Source: Bugulina stolonifera (Eukaryota; Bryozoa; Gymnolaemata; Cheilostomatida; Bugulidae). From it: a stretch of DNA of 64,000 bases. The DNA lies in assembly GCA_935421135.1 (NCBI GenBank), contig OW285188.1, forward strand, positions 9,280,733 through 9,344,732. Direction: 5' to 3'. The position numbers and the translations under genes were made by a program. Below are positions 1-13,257 of the stretch, piece by piece. The stretch's first letter is position 1, and each line of letters starts with the position of its first letter. Below the pieces are notes generated by a model. That model had not been told where the DNA came from. It did not search any database and was given only the letters and a program-made list of their open reading frames with translations.

Positions 1-640
1 TCCGTTAGTTGAGATAAGGCTAACCTGAAATAGGAGAATAATAATCAAAAAACACACAGAGGAGCTTCATAACATTCACAGATAGACATTGCCCTGACTT
101 GGGCTATAATGTAGCATTGAACAATCGTCTGGATGAATCTATACGACTAGTTCAACTCATGATATCAAAGTTTGACTGCGTGTTGTTGCATAAATATTTA
201 TAATAACTCTTATTGGTTGGCAACCATCACGTTATCAGCATGGTCCCTGTTGAGAATTCAAATCAGATACTGTGAATTGTGAAGTGATTTATCAATATCT
301 ATTATCAACACAATACACAAATATTGATTACAAATTATATTACTATTACCTAATTAGATAGTCTCGACTACCTGCTGTGTTTATGGTGGAATGCCATACT
401 AGATACAATAGTTTAGTTTAGGTCAGTTATAAAATATTGAACTTTTGGGTTAAGATTAAACAGGTAAATTTTAATTGTAATTCTTATAAAGCACACTAGT
501 AGGATATACGTGTAGCAAACACCATCACAATGTTATATATCATATTTAGAAATTTAGAGCTATAAAATGATACAGGTTCGTCTTTGCAGAGCGTATTGCA
601 TTATGCTACAGGAGCTAGATCGAGATGTATGGGACGCTAT

Positions 641-835
641 CAGTAAAACCTGTTGGCTGATGTCAAACTACTTTCCAGTAGAACCTGTCAGCCGATGTCA
701 TACCTACCTATCAGTAGAACCTGTCGACTGTTGTCATACCTACCTATCAGTAGAACCTGTTAGCTGATGTCATATCTACCTATCAGTAGAACCTGTTGAC
801 TGATACCAAACCTACCTGTCACTAGAATCTGCTGG
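641..835. repeat. ~36-bp minisatellite, about six imperfect copies
   Basis: The core CAGTAGAACCTGT recurs at 641 (variant), 676, 711, 748, 784 and about 820, a period of 35-37 bp. Copies share the linker TACCTACCTATCAG. On the minus strand each unit carries a donor-like AGGTAGGTATG string. The array overlaps the donor side of the weak candidate exon at 816-934. Confidence 0.85.
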
Positions 836-934
836 TTGCTCAGAGTTGAACTGCTCTACTATAGACTCCTTGCTACCCTCTGAATCTACCGGCAGTGGCT
901 CCAGAGGTATGGCGGAACTTTGTGGTAGTTCCAT
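816..934 (-). CDS. candidate first coding exon, minus strand, unidentified
   Basis: Reading the minus strand from the ATG at 934, the frame stays open for 39 codons. It starts MELPQSSAIPLEPLPVDSEG and continues with acidic, Ser/Gln-rich sequence to a donor-like CAG|GTAGGT at 816/815. The composition looks coding rather than A+T-rich noise, but the protein is not recognisable. No convincing following exon is visible between 1 and 815, which is occupied by a minisatellite built from donor-like units. It may be the start of a gene running off the left edge of the window, or a chance ORF. The call is weak. Confidence 0.22.
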
Positions 935-3900
935 ATTGCAGCACTAGCCTGTGGTTCTGTAAAATGAGCGTAGAGTGTAGCCTACTGTCTGTATAGCCAC
1001 CAGTACCACCGCGTTATAACAGTGACGTACTGTTATACGGTTTGTCATTTAGTTTCAATAGTGTAAATACTTGTGCATGTTGTTGAAAGTGTAGTGATGG
1101 CAGGAAAAATCAACATTGAAACATATATACTGTTTAATTAACTAAATACTGAAATAGTAGGTATGAACACGTGTACATGTAAATAATCGGCACAAACATC
1201 TATAATCATGCACAGGTTTAGGAAATTCAAATACTGTATCCAGATTTTAGTCTACATGTACAACACTCAAGAGTTACATTTCATATTGTTTATAACATAC
1301 GTGAAATTAATTATTCTTTAATATTTAGATGAGTTTTAGTTCACTTGTGTTAGTGAAAAGTTTTAGTCATTTAATTACCCTGCTCCTTTACTGATTTGTC
1401 AAGGCATGATATTTGCCTAAGTATTGAGTGTTTGTTTAATTTAAACAACACTTGAAAAGCTGATCTGATATTTAATGCCTATGTTGTAATTTGCAAGTCT
1501 AATTGCGTTCTACAAGTACAATATAATGTTTTTTGCTTATCATCTCAGGAAATGTTATTTTTAGTTACAGTTCATATCAAAGTGTATTACACTGCGCTAT
1601 TGCTAAACTATCAGCATGGTTAAGGTTTGTTGTAGATTAGTAGTAACGTAGTAACATTATATAGATGCATGTACATGAGTGTATAGGTGTACATACATTT
1701 ATATACATTACATGTACATGCATATACTTGTACATGCACATGTACATAATATACGGTATGGTAAGTAGTCTACTCCTGCATGACATGCCCATTTTACCCA
1801 CATCACACCTCTGACACCTTGCACACACTATCGGAACACATGGGTTTGAGTTATGTTTACCATATTGTATGTATTTAAACTGTAGGAATACTATTATTCC
1901 ACCCAGTCTTCTCTCTTATTCCCTGACTAGACTATGGCAGCGTGTCACGGCTCAGAGATGCTGCTAGTTGACACCCAGCAAAGTGCTTGTGGATGTGAAA
2001 GTGACACTTCAATTATGGTACTTCTGGTATAAAGAGTGTGAATTATTAAATATTTTTACAGGATAGTTCTTGAAATTTTATTACTGAATACATGTAATGT
2101 AAGGCTTCCACTTGTGATATTGATCAAGTTGCAGAATATTGATATATCAAGTCGACTGCATTGTTGCTGTTGATTAAGAAATTTGTAGAATCTAGGTTAT
2201 AACTATTACGTTGTGTTATGAGAATGTGGTAAGATCAACAGATTCAATGAGACTAGGTAAACAACACTCTATTGATAAAATAAAAAATCAACATTTAACA
2301 TTTGTATAGCTATCAATAAACTATAATACAATTTGGAGTGTGTTAATAGTTATATTATAATTATTTGGATAAAGAGGTGGTTGGCTAGAAAGCCCATTAC
2401 TCTTGAGTAGTACAATACAACCTTATGTCATGTACTGTAGTGTAATGTAATGTAATGCATATTCTAATAGCGTCACTCTTCAACTCGCAACTTTAGAATT
2501 TACATGTACAGTACCTTCAAGCTTTAATCCGCCATACAAATTTCCTGCTTCATTATATTCGTTCGAGTTGCATAGATATCTTATAATATTTTTGTGAAAG
2601 AACTGAACCAGCTTCGCTACATTTTGACAGTTACTGTATTGTGTGTTACTGTACTTTGCTACATTACGTTAAACAATGAGCAGAAATCGAGTTGGAACCA
2701 ATTGTTGTTCGTACAGCATTTCAGATTATAATTATACCTATATAATAATATGGTCTACATGAAATTTAGATTCAGTGTATTATTTTTTCCACTATATCAT
2801 CAAAATGATGATAAATACACAAGGATATTTTTTGCAAACATTTAGCATTCTTCAGAATGTACGATGGTTTGAAAAAAGATTTCTAATGGAAATCAATTCC
2901 TAAGAACGGCAGACCATCACTTTTATAATTACTGACTTTTTTAGTTGGTTATGTAGAATATTTTCCTTGCATAAACATATATCAAGTTGTATGACAATGT
3001 ATAGTTATGCATTAAATGGTGCTACGACTGCATGGCAAAAAGTTAACATTTGATCTTGTATGACCCATATAATGAGATTAGCTGCCATAATTACATGCAT
3101 GTACCAATAAACACAGACTTATAGTTAGTAAAACAAAAGTCTAATAATAGTATAAAGTGACTAACCTGTATTAATAAAGTTACTCACCTTCTACTACTGC
3201 TCTCCACACCTGCTATATCAGTAAAGTCATGTAAGGATTATAAGGCTAAGTCCACTAATTATTCCATGGTAGATCTACTAAGTAACTGTATCAGAAGATT
3301 TGAATGCTTGCTACACACTCTGGTACTAACTCAAAGCTTATACATAACTAGTTGTACATGCTGCATGCTTATATATTAATCTGCATGCACCATAGCATTC
3401 ATTAATGGACAATAAAGTATTGTTAAACTGAAACTACACTCATTGTGTTCATGGTGCTTAGCAACAATCGAGTTAATTTCAACATGAGACAACTCCTAAC
3501 ATCCATGGTTCATTGCGCTACATATACATGTACATCACTATTTACAATGCAATGCAGGTAATCTCATTGTATATATAAATATGCATGTACCTTTATACAG
3601 CACAGGGAATTTTATAAACACTTCCAAGTTGTTCTATAGTATAAACCATCTTGAACAGGAGTTGCATTTAAATTTACATTCATTCTTGGATTCAGATTTT
3701 AAATTCTATTCAAGAAATATCAATGTTATATCACACATACTACTTTGACCATAAATTATTATAAATCATATTAATACTCCGATATAACTAAAACCTGTTT
3801 GCAAGAGGCCAAAACAATACTTCATCTTACAGTTTTAGTTCAGCATTAAACTGGCACCTAGTGTAGTTCTCCAGAGCAACAGTAGCAGAACCAGTTGACA

Positions 3901-4080
3901 TCAAGTAATCTCTTTCAGGAATCAGGGAACTTGGTAGGTCTGACCAAATACATGTGCTACTATTACTATTGATGTAGCTTACTGTTTAGATTTTGACATG
4001 GTGCAGCATCAAGTTAGGTCTTCTATGAGCATGAATACTTGCACTAAATAATCTCTTGACTAACAGCTGAATGTAATGTG
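935..4080. other. non-coding A+T-rich stretch
   Basis: No coding sequence is supported here. It contains runs rich in the palindrome TACATGTA and its variants, especially 1655-1760, and short low-complexity A+T tracts. A polyadenylation-like AATAAA at about 3412 (+) has no gene attached that I can see. Confidence 0.5.
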
Positions 4081-4088
4081 TGATATTT

Positions 4089-4094
4089 TTTATT
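4089..4094 (-). terminator. probable polyadenylation signal of SLC25A3
   Basis: The plus strand reads TTTATT, giving AATAAA on the minus strand about 315 nt downstream of the SLC25A3 stop codon. Position and orientation fit the 3' end of that transcript. No 3' RNA evidence is available. Confidence 0.45.
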
Positions 4095-4409
4095 TCATCA
4101 TGGTAAAAATAAACACAAAAATAAGTCTCCAACATACACCAAACCAATCCCTACATAATCTCAACAAAGAGCTTAAAACATCAAGAGATACTTCATGTAC
4201 TTGAGCATGCCTGGTCCACTAAGGCTATAAATTATAAATATAAGTTGGTAGTGAGGCTATTTGAAAGGTCAAGTACATCATTCTACAACAAGCATACGCC
4301 AGTCATTACAATAGTGAAAGGTGATGAAATCTTACTAGTCCTATAGTCCGAGAGAGAGCTAAGTAATTTCCTAATACATACTGTATAATACTACAGTACG
4401 GTAGCATTA

Positions 4410-6948
4410 CTAGGACTGGTTCTCAAGTTTAGCTTTCAGACTGGCAGGCATCTCTGGTGGTGGTGGGCGTGGCAGACGGAATACGACCTTGACGGTGTCA
4501 TAGATGAACCACTGCAGAGCAGTAAGGGTACCAATCATGAGGATACGGGGGCCGAGACCCTTCCACATGGCTGCAAACAAAGGTTACAGATGTAGAAATA
4601 CATGATTGTATCTTGCTTGAGACAAGACCACAGAAATATAAGTATCTATGAACTGAGTAACCCTGTCGGTATTTATATTACGAGTTGAGTTACCAACAGC
4701 TACAGAAATACATAATATCAAGCACCTTTCTATACATGGATATTGACACATAAGTATTGTAATTGAGGATTAGTAGAGGTGACTCACCCTTGAATCCGAG
4801 GCTCTTGGCAGCTGACATAAAGTTGCTTCCCTTGTCTTGGTTCAGTTTGGATACAATGGTATCAGCAGGGTGGGATACGATAGCACAGAACACACCAGCA
4901 ATATATCCTGTATAACAACATACAGTATATCCAATCATGTAATGCCAAGTACAGTAAGTATAGTCAAAGGACACCACACTACAAACTACAAGCTGTTATA
5001 CTGTTATACAATGTGCATACAATACTTGTGCAGTATGTAAAAAACCTAGTGCTTTCTGTGTGTTTTACTATATTTTACAAAGTCTACCTTGCTGTAAGTA
5101 TAACATATTCAACATGTGAATGCTAGTTATTTTAATGTTATACGTTAGAAATTTAGACATACCAGCAATAAAGGTGACTCCTAGCTGTTCACCCTTGGTG
5201 CAGTCACCTCTAGGTTTGGGTACGACATACTTGTAGATGGCTTCTACAGTTCTCTCAAAACAAGCAAACTTCATCATGGTATATGGAATCTGTCTGGCCC
5301 AGAGAGGAACCAGTCCCTTGTACAGACCTACAACAAATACAGTATAGGTACACTGTAACAGTATACCATCATGAGTTGCAGTAAATAATGTACATGCAGG
5401 TAATAAGAAAAGAGGTGCAACACACGATTACTATTATACATACAATCTAGACCTGAGGGTGCTAAGTGGGGTATAATTAGTATTCGACTACAGCACCAAA
5501 CCCATATTTCAAAACAGTAACTCTAAAGATTGCTTTGCAGTTACTTGTAATTCAAATGTGTTCCAGATAAACAGTAGTAGAGACCAAGTTGAACAGTGCT
5601 CCGTATTACAACCCCTTGCAGTGACTAAATAATATAAACATGTCCGCATATAACACATCTATTTTACCTCCAACTCCCTCCTCCTTTAGGATGATGGGGA
5701 AACCTTCACGGAGGGTGCTGGCCCATCCGGGCTTTGTTTGAATTCTCACTTTTACTGCCTCCATGGGACAGAGAGCGATATCTGCAAAGAACTCTGCACT
5801 GGCGCTAGCAACCAGATAGAGGCTAGTTCTGTATAGGTAAGATTTCTCCTGTAAGAAAGGTCATATGGACGAGTTACAACTGATCAAAGTAAAAACAATA
5901 ATTATTTAAATAGTATTGAAAAATATGGGATAAGTTTAGCAAAATTGCAAACTAAATCAAAACAGAATATATCCACACCAACCAGGAACGACAACGTTGT
6001 CAACATTGAAAATACGATATACACTCACCTCTCCAATCAAGTTGCCATAGAAAATTTTAAATCCCTCATAGAATCCAAATTTGCAGATACCCTGCATAGA
6101 GTATCCGATGAGAGTAGGTGCCCACCCTTTGGCTAGACCTGTGAAATGCAGCACATGGTACATGTACCACACTCATACACTATAGCATAGACAGCTGTAC
6201 TACTGCACAGAATAATTGATCATCATGATTTTAATTACGTTTTAATCTATCAGTTGTTAATGGCAATCAGTTAAATGTAATTATTCATAAACCTATCATG
6301 TTTAATAGCCCAAGTATTGCATTACCCCACTGGTAATGGCCACTGTACAAGGTGAATAATTACAAGGAAAATTTACTCACCTCTCACGCCCTCTTCAGCC
6401 ACACTGACTCTGAACCCATTTACTAGACTTTTGTATTTAGCAGCATCGACTTGGATACGGCACTTTACTAAATCCAGAGGTACAATAGCTGTGTGTGTGA
6501 GACCACAGCTCAACATACCACCGAAACCGCAGTATGCATAGTATGTGGCACTACCAAACTCACAGCTGGTTTCTGGAGTAGCTACAATATAATATCATAT
6601 ACTAGCAATGGAGTAGTCTCAGCAAGCCTATTACAATTAGGCTAACAAAAGAGGAACACAGCAAAACGTAGCACAACACATGAATTTACATGCCACCATT
6701 TTGTCATAGTGGGCCAGCGCGAGTCACAGCTTATCTATTAGTCCAAACTTGAAAAAGGAAAGTAATAAGATTACTGCCTATAGCAGGCTATACCGCTAAC
6801 TTAGGTGGTAGTCAATGCAATTCGGCTATTTAGGTACTATAATGCACTTACCAGCAGCTGACATATTTCTAGAAGGTAGATCCACTGTCTGGCATTGAGC
6901 GTTCAGCTCAGAATTTGCCTTAAACTTTTCGATGAATGAGCGATACAT
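4410..6948 (-). CDS. SLC25A3: mitochondrial phosphate carrier protein (SLC25A3/PiC)
   Basis: Seven coding exons on the minus strand: 6948-6852, 6581-6381, 6138-6029, 5848-5668, 5327-5163, 4907-4788, 4570-4410. Every junction is GT-AG, the phases close, and the total is 1035 nt (344 residues plus stop). The product imports inorganic phosphate with protons across the inner mitochondrial membrane to feed ATP synthase. The three carrier repeats are visible through their signature starts PLDLVK (repeat 1), PMEAVK (repeat 2) and PADTIV (repeat 3). Family-diagnostic strings include GLTHTAIVPLDLVKCRIQVD, KGWAPTLIGYSMQG, IPYTMMKFACFERTVEAIYK and the C-terminal LPRPPPPEMPASLK. The N-terminal about 35 residues (MYRSFIEKF...) are not conserved and would be the transit region. 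The ATG exon has an acceptor-like GTAG just before AAAATG, so a 5' UTR exon further right is likely. Family assignment is secure; the exact start is less so. Confidence 0.96.
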
Positions 6949-8126
6949 TTTCTACAATGAAAAGTAATTTTAAATATTATATTTATTGGAAAAGTGAAAG
7001 TTGACAACAAAGCCGGGCCCTAGTTTTCGGATTTCACATTGTAATGCAGTATCTAATAGCGAATATAAGTAAAGAGAGGCGTAATAAGGCATTACTTATA
7101 TATTAGTAATATTTGGGGCAGACAGCAAGAGTAACAAAGTAGCCTATAGATAAGTATAGTACTGACGCTAAATACTAATAGTCTTATGGAAGTAGATAAC
7201 TGTACATATAGTTAGGCCTATGTATATACAATAGGTATGGGACCTATATATTCATAAAATGCATGAATATTATACAGGCCTACAAAACAATGCTAAAAAT
7301 AAGCCAAGAAGGTAATTAGTTTTTGGTACAATACATTGTAAGGTTTGAGGCAAGTAATAGTAATAGTTGATAATTCATGACAAATTACAGAACTTAGGTG
7401 GATAGGTTCACTGGTGTGCAACTGGAAATACCCCTATTCACTTCCCTCCAGCTAACCGACTCACAACATTAATAGGATGCTAATTCTCAGGTTACCTATA
7501 AATTCACTCATACTCTACTGTACTCTATTGGACTTGGTAAATAAATTCAATTGGTCTGGATCATCAGATGAGATTACCACAATCAAACATAACATTACAT
7601 ACTTACTCATAGGGTTCAACATTACATTCTCATCGATACTCATAAATAATTAAATATATATTCACTTATATTATAATATAAAGCAACTATCATTTTATCT
7701 ATCTAATCTATAGGCCTATTTTTACGTAAAGGTTAGGTAAACTTAAATTTTAATTTACATAGTAATAGTATAGTTTATTTATTTACATGTATAACAATAA
7801 TAAATATAATATTAATGAAATGCAATTAGTATAATTATAAACTTCTTTTAAATTTCAAAGATAAAAATGAAAATAGATTAATTTTATTCCAGTGTAAGCT
7901 AAAGTAAAAGTTTAGAAGAATAGAATTAGTCATGTAAATGTATCATTGGATTGTAGATTGCATGCTACAAAGTTAAAGTACATAAGTCAGTAAGATATTT
8001 ATTAGATTATTAAATACAGTTAGAATCGTGATTTATCTAAAACTAATGAAAACCATAATGACACAAATATCCTACAACTTTATTCTACTGTGTCATAAAC
8101 TTTTGACGAACCTAAATGTGTTTAGT
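6949..8126. other. upstream region of SLC25A3, no gene seen
   Basis: A+T-rich sequence between the phosphate-carrier ATG exon and the candidate minus-strand leader exons at 8127-8400. No coding exon is supported. It would hold the first intron if those leader exons belong to SLC25A3. Confidence 0.35.
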
Positions 8127-9479
8127 GAACCTCCTTCAGCTGCTGAGGGAATTGCTGGTGGAAAAGCCGGCTCAAGATGGTGACAGGATGTGTGACATAA
8201 TTGGCTAATGACAGTTTTAGGAAGACCTGGGATTGGTTATGACTAAAATGACGTAAAGCCCGCTTTCAATACATGCCACGTGCTTACTGCGTGCTAAAAT
8301 CGTGAATAATGATTTATAGTGGCCATAGAGTTGTGATCATAGCGGTTACTTACTCTGAGGTTTTGATGGTGGCATTAAAGGCCTAGCTTTTAGCTTTTGC
8401 TACCCAAGGTTTTGGTTTTACAAGGGATGATCATTTTTTCAGTCTGTTACTAATTACAGTCATGTATAATTGTTATTGTAAAAATAATATAAATGTTATA
8501 TTGATATTTATATAATAATTAATAATAATACAATTAATATAATAATAATTATAATGAAATATTACACTGGACTGATGATTCAAATCCAACAGTGGAGCAA
8601 ATGTGGATAAAAACTTTGTTAACAAACAATCACTATGGCATTTGATTTTTTAACTAATATTCATTTATTGAACTAAATTGAAAATTAAATAACACAGTCA
8701 AGTGACTCCCAGATCCCAGCAAAACAGTAACAAAGCATCCTGATCCTGAGACCAAGTTCACCATAGAACATGGAGGAGTAAGATAGTATAATATAGTTAG
8801 TAGATAATCAAATCAAATGTGACAAAACAATGTTTATCATTTATGTTTTGTTATGTTAACAAAACTGTGGACTGAATGAATTGATTGAATGCATGGGCCG
8901 TGAAGTCATGCAGAAAAATTTTAATTAAATTCCCATTCATTTAGCTTTACTGACTTTTCTTCAATCATGGCTCATGGTTGATCCATTGGCAACGCCATGG
9001 TTATTTAGGTTTTCATTTTGTGCCAGTCAGACTCATTCAAAGCCATTTATTTTTTTAGCACATTTATAATTGAAAGTAATTGTTAATGATGTAATTTCTT
9101 TACTCACCTGTGCAGCAGCTGACAATCATGCATGCATGCTCTACTCTACTCATACTGTAAGTAATCAATTTAACCTTGTACTTGTACTTAACTGTATATA
9201 TACATGTATAATGTGGGGCAATGGCCAATTTCGTACTGTTTAAATATTATATTATTATCTGTTGTACTTTTAATATTTTTACCTACATGTACATCACAAT
9301 TCGTTATGACCAAACTTCCTGATGGTATATTGAATTGGAGGATTTTGAATGGTATGACATTATTGTATGCCGATAACTCATCAGACACTGGGTGGAGCCT
9401 GTTTTTTTATAAAAGGCACCAAATCTTCTGTGGTAACTCAGTTATGATTGGGAGTGCAATGAAGTGAGGTCTATCTCTT

Positions 9480-9827
9480 ATGTACTCAGCCATCTTGATA
9501 GATATCATGGTGCCCTATCCAGGTGACCAGCTCAATGATGCCAAGACTAAACACAATAAATGTCATTCTTCAACTCGCATGGCTATTGAGAGAGCATTTG
9601 GGGACTTGAAAAACCGATTTTTAAGGTTGCATGCATTAGAAACTGACTTGCAATTAGCAAATAAGATAATAGCAGCCTGCTGTGTGCTTCACAACATTTC
9701 AGTCACCAATCAAGACATTGTGTATAATAGCAGTGAGCAGAGAGATGGTAACGTCGAACTCAACTTCACCGATGCATCTGACAAACGAGATACCATCACT
9801 ACGCACCTGATGGCACCACATGTGTGA
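9480..9827 (+). pseudogene. PIF/Harbinger transposase, C-terminal remnant (HARBI1-like DDE)
   Basis: The plus-strand frame encodes the C-terminal end of a Harbinger-type DDE nuclease: VPYPGDQLNDAK, then HSSTRMAIERAFGDLKNRF and IIAACCVLHNI. The SxRxxxERAFG block carries the final catalytic glutamate of the DDE triad, and the CCxLHN block is the usual end of the family. The N-terminal helix-turn-helix and the two catalytic aspartates are not recognisable upstream; the open frame at 9204-9467 does not clearly continue the domain. The copy therefore looks 5'-truncated or decayed. It faces the Myb-like gene at 10074-13035 in convergent orientation, the standard layout of autonomous Harbinger elements. 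Confidence 0.8.
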
Positions 9828-10073
9828 AATATAGAGCAGACAATTCTTAGCTGTACATAATTTTATAGCATAATATCAGACTATTCTAGTATACAAAATG
9901 TACAGCATAACTTTATGGCATGCCATATTCTACACATTGTATTCTACATTTCTACATATATATTCGCTACATCACTACTATTCTACACTATTCAACACTA
10001 TTAAACAGACTAATACACATACATAGCATAATTTTATAGCATTATAGCTATTGTGGTACACATACATAATAAA

Positions 10074-13035
10074 TTAATTGATTTTATCAACTAATTTTTG
10101 GAAAATTGATAAGAACTCCTTCCGGAATTCAGCAGTCTCCTGGCGGGAGTCAGCCCGTTCTTGGCGACGGCGATCTCTCTCTGCTCGACGCTCCTGCTGG
10201 AGCTGTGTCTGTGTTGCCTGCCTTCTCTGCCGAGGCCTTGCCTGATCTGCTGACTCAATCACAGCTGGAGGGTTGATATCGTGGCAGTCGCTGAACGCCT
10301 CCTCACACTCCTCCATAAATTCAAATTCTGCCTACAATGGTATACGTATGATGTAATTCAATGTCTATAAAGCAAACTAGACAGCATTTACAAATGCAAA
10401 CCAGAGTACCAGAGTACCTCTCGTATTGAGCATATTTAATGATTTATACATAACACAACAACAATCCAAAAGAGAATTATAACTTACTGGGTTGTTCCCA
10501 CTTATATTGTTGTGTCTTAAGGCTGCTCTATATCGGGCCTTTAAGTTATGGAACTTCGATTTGATGCTGTCCTTAGTTAAACTGCAATCAACACAGGGAC
10601 ATACATATAACATTGTAACACTGTGAACACACATTGTAACTATCACACAAGGGTACGGCACTGCATTGAGAAGCATCTCTTCGTTAAAATACCATAGGTT
10701 TGTGTAGTTAACAGACAGTTACAGTGTACTTACTTAGACACAAATCTATCATTGACTTTTTGAGCAAGAGTGGACCAGACTCCACTCTTCTCAGCGTTGC
10801 TGCGGCAATCAGTGAACCTTCGTTTGCCAGTTTCTTTCCACCAGCGGAGGATGAAACGATTGACATCATCATTGTCCTTAAATAACAGTATAACTGCATT
10901 TCAAACTCTATGAAATTAGCAGTTCACTAAAATATATTATATCTAATGTACTACCATGCAATCTACGAGCCTTCAGAAATAAATGGGCAGACAGGTGCAA
11001 ATGATTTGAGTCTTAGTATATAGTAATAGCTGAACGAACCTCAGAGCTTGATAAGTCCTCCAGTTGTTGAACCTCGCTGACTGTAGTGTCTGATGTAGTT
11101 GCAGTGTCTGGTGCAGTGGCAGTGTCTGGTGCAGTGGCAGTGTCTGGTGCAGTGGCAGTGGCTGGTGTAGTGGCAGTGTCTGGTGCAGTGGCAGTGGCTG
11201 ATGTAGTGGTAGTGGCAGTGGGTAGTGTAGTGGCAGTGGGTAGTGTAGTGGCAGTGGCTGGTGAAGTAGAGGTTGCTGCTCTAGCAGTACTGGCCGAGAC
11301 GGGACCTAAGGCAACCCTCTTAGCTTTATTCTTAGACCCTGGTGGTCTGCCTCTCTTCTTCTCTAAAAATAGACACAGTTTTTTTTAAATTATTGAACAT
11401 TGTGACTGGTGTTTTACAGTAGTTGCAGCCTATGGCAATACAAAGAAAGTTCAGATTTTAAAAACATTGGAATTCTTTGCTCACTCTGCGTTTCAGACAC
11501 ATGAAAAAATAACAAAATTGGCACAAACCGGCATCTACACTACATACCTGCAACTCTCACAGATGAGGACGTCCAGACTTGGTGTTCTGGGAGATCCGGA
11601 ACCGGCGATTCTTGCGACTGATTCTCTATCAAGAAAAATCAGATTTTAAACTAAATAAGTATGGACAAGCAAAAAACATCAAACATTAAACATTAAATAA
11701 TATCACCCATTAAAATGTAAATAAATACTTTTAACAATTACATATATACATAAAAGCATGTAAGTTAACATTTAGAAAAACTTACCATCCAGATCAATAT
11801 ATGACCCAAAAAGATCTTGGCTCGACCTATAATAGAATAATAAGAAAAATATATTATATTCAAGTTTTTTATAAATTGCCCATAACACAGGGTGACTTCA
11901 ATCCAAGATAAGTGGTCATAATGGTCATAGGTTTGTGACTGTTGGAAAATGTCTGTTTACCAACGGTCATGTGTAGCTGTTCTCTAACAGGAAACTAATA
12001 GCTGATCCTGATGGCTGAATTGATTTATGCATCAGCAAAGACTACTAATATTCAAAGTTGAGAGCAAGAATGAAAGCTAAGAGGACTGGAGTAGGTTTTA
12101 GCATGCAGTGAAATTAAGCAAACATGCAAGATGCAGTAATAAAGGTAAACATAAGTAGTGGTTATTTTTTACTCTGACAAACCTGTTCAGAAATAACCCA
12201 TGAGTGACTTGGGTGCTTGCTGTAAAGATTTAACAATATAAATATTATTGTTTATAATAGTGCCATGAATAATAGTAGAAAATTTATAGTGGGAAGATGG
12301 GTGAGGTCGGCCAATGAAACTGAGGAAGAATTCACATTTAATTTGATTTTATAATTTAACATTCTCCCCTACAGAGCCCGGGAAATTTAAACTGTATGAA
12401 TGAGCACACGATTGCAATAATAGTCTAGTATTATATTTGACTAACAACACCGTCAACTGTTGCACAGTAGCAGTTGACGGAAACTACAGTTTGGATTTAG
12501 CTAATAATTTACATCAATTTTGAACATCAGTCGTGCACTTTAAACTCTGCAATGATTTTTTTAAATTAAAAGAAAGGTAATTATCTTACTAGTCAATGAT
12601 AATAAACTTCCTGAATATGATATAACAAAATGTATTCTGAAAGCTTTGATTATTCCTAGCATTTTTATCATGGTGATGGATCGATTGCACAATATTAATT
12701 TCATTTTAATTTAATTATTTTTTTTATTCAAAAAGTTTCATTTAAAGTTTGGAATGCATAACTCATGGCTCACATAAACATCAATGAACACTATTAGCCA
12801 AATTCAAACCTATATTATTTATCACCAACTACCAGCTCGCACCAACATTCATCGTCAAATTTGAAATTATATTATTAACTAAACCAAAGAGTAAGAACTC
12901 CTTGGCTAAACCTTAGCCAAGGTTACTCCTTGACTAAACCTTAGCGATAATATAGCCATGTAAACAAGTGTAAAATCTTAACTCACCTTGATCAATCCCA
13001 TCTTCAAAATTAAGCTGTTGCTCAAAACTGTCCAT
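10074..13035 (-). CDS. Harbinger-associated Myb/SANT-like DNA-binding protein with AT-hook
   Basis: Minus-strand exons: 13035-12987 (starts MDSFEQQLNFEDGIDQ), 11826-11786, 11625-11548, 11362-11040, 10876-10734, 10581-10488 and 10331-10074 (stop). From 11826 onward all phases close. The join from the first to the second exon is off by one base, so an exon is missing, the donor is different, or a frameshift is present. Order of parts: acidic N-terminus; an AT-hook (KKRGRPPGSKNK); a Thr/Ala/Pro repeat; a trihelix/SANT-like domain (FILRWWKETGKRRFTD ... KDSIKSKFHNLKARYRAAL); and an Arg/Glu/Gln-rich coiled coil ending FLSIFQKLVDKIN. In known Harbinger elements the Myb-like partner brings the transposase into the nucleus and to the element ends. 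Its location beside the HARBI-type remnant is the basis for calling it transposon-encoded. A domesticated host gene is the alternative. Confidence 0.72.
11086..11290. repeat. 18-bp-type coding repeat in the Myb-like gene
   Basis: Units of GCAGTGTCTGGTGCAGTG and close variants repeat about ten times. On the minus strand they encode the Thr-Ala-Pro-Asp/Thr-Ala linker between the AT-hook and the SANT-like domain. The frame is preserved through every copy, so the expansion behaves as a coding linker. Confidence 0.85.
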
Positions 13036-13257
13036 TATTAAATATTAATAAGTGGAATACAAAGTAGTAAGTAGTAGCGAGGAGTAAGTATCTAGTGATT
13101 CTTGAGTAATGTTTTGGTTTCCCTGGTAAACAGAAGATGTCCAGTGCGCTGTGCTAATGTGCTATTTGGCATACAAAATACGAACCAACATCGATCAATA
13201 AACTACGTGCATGCATTGTTGTTGGACTACAACATGTGGCTCTCTCAGCAATAAGGT

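Noticed and set aside
9204..9467. N-terminal part of the Harbinger transposase
   Set aside because: The frame lacks recognisable HTH or DDE motifs and does not align with the family; a decayed origin cannot be excluded.
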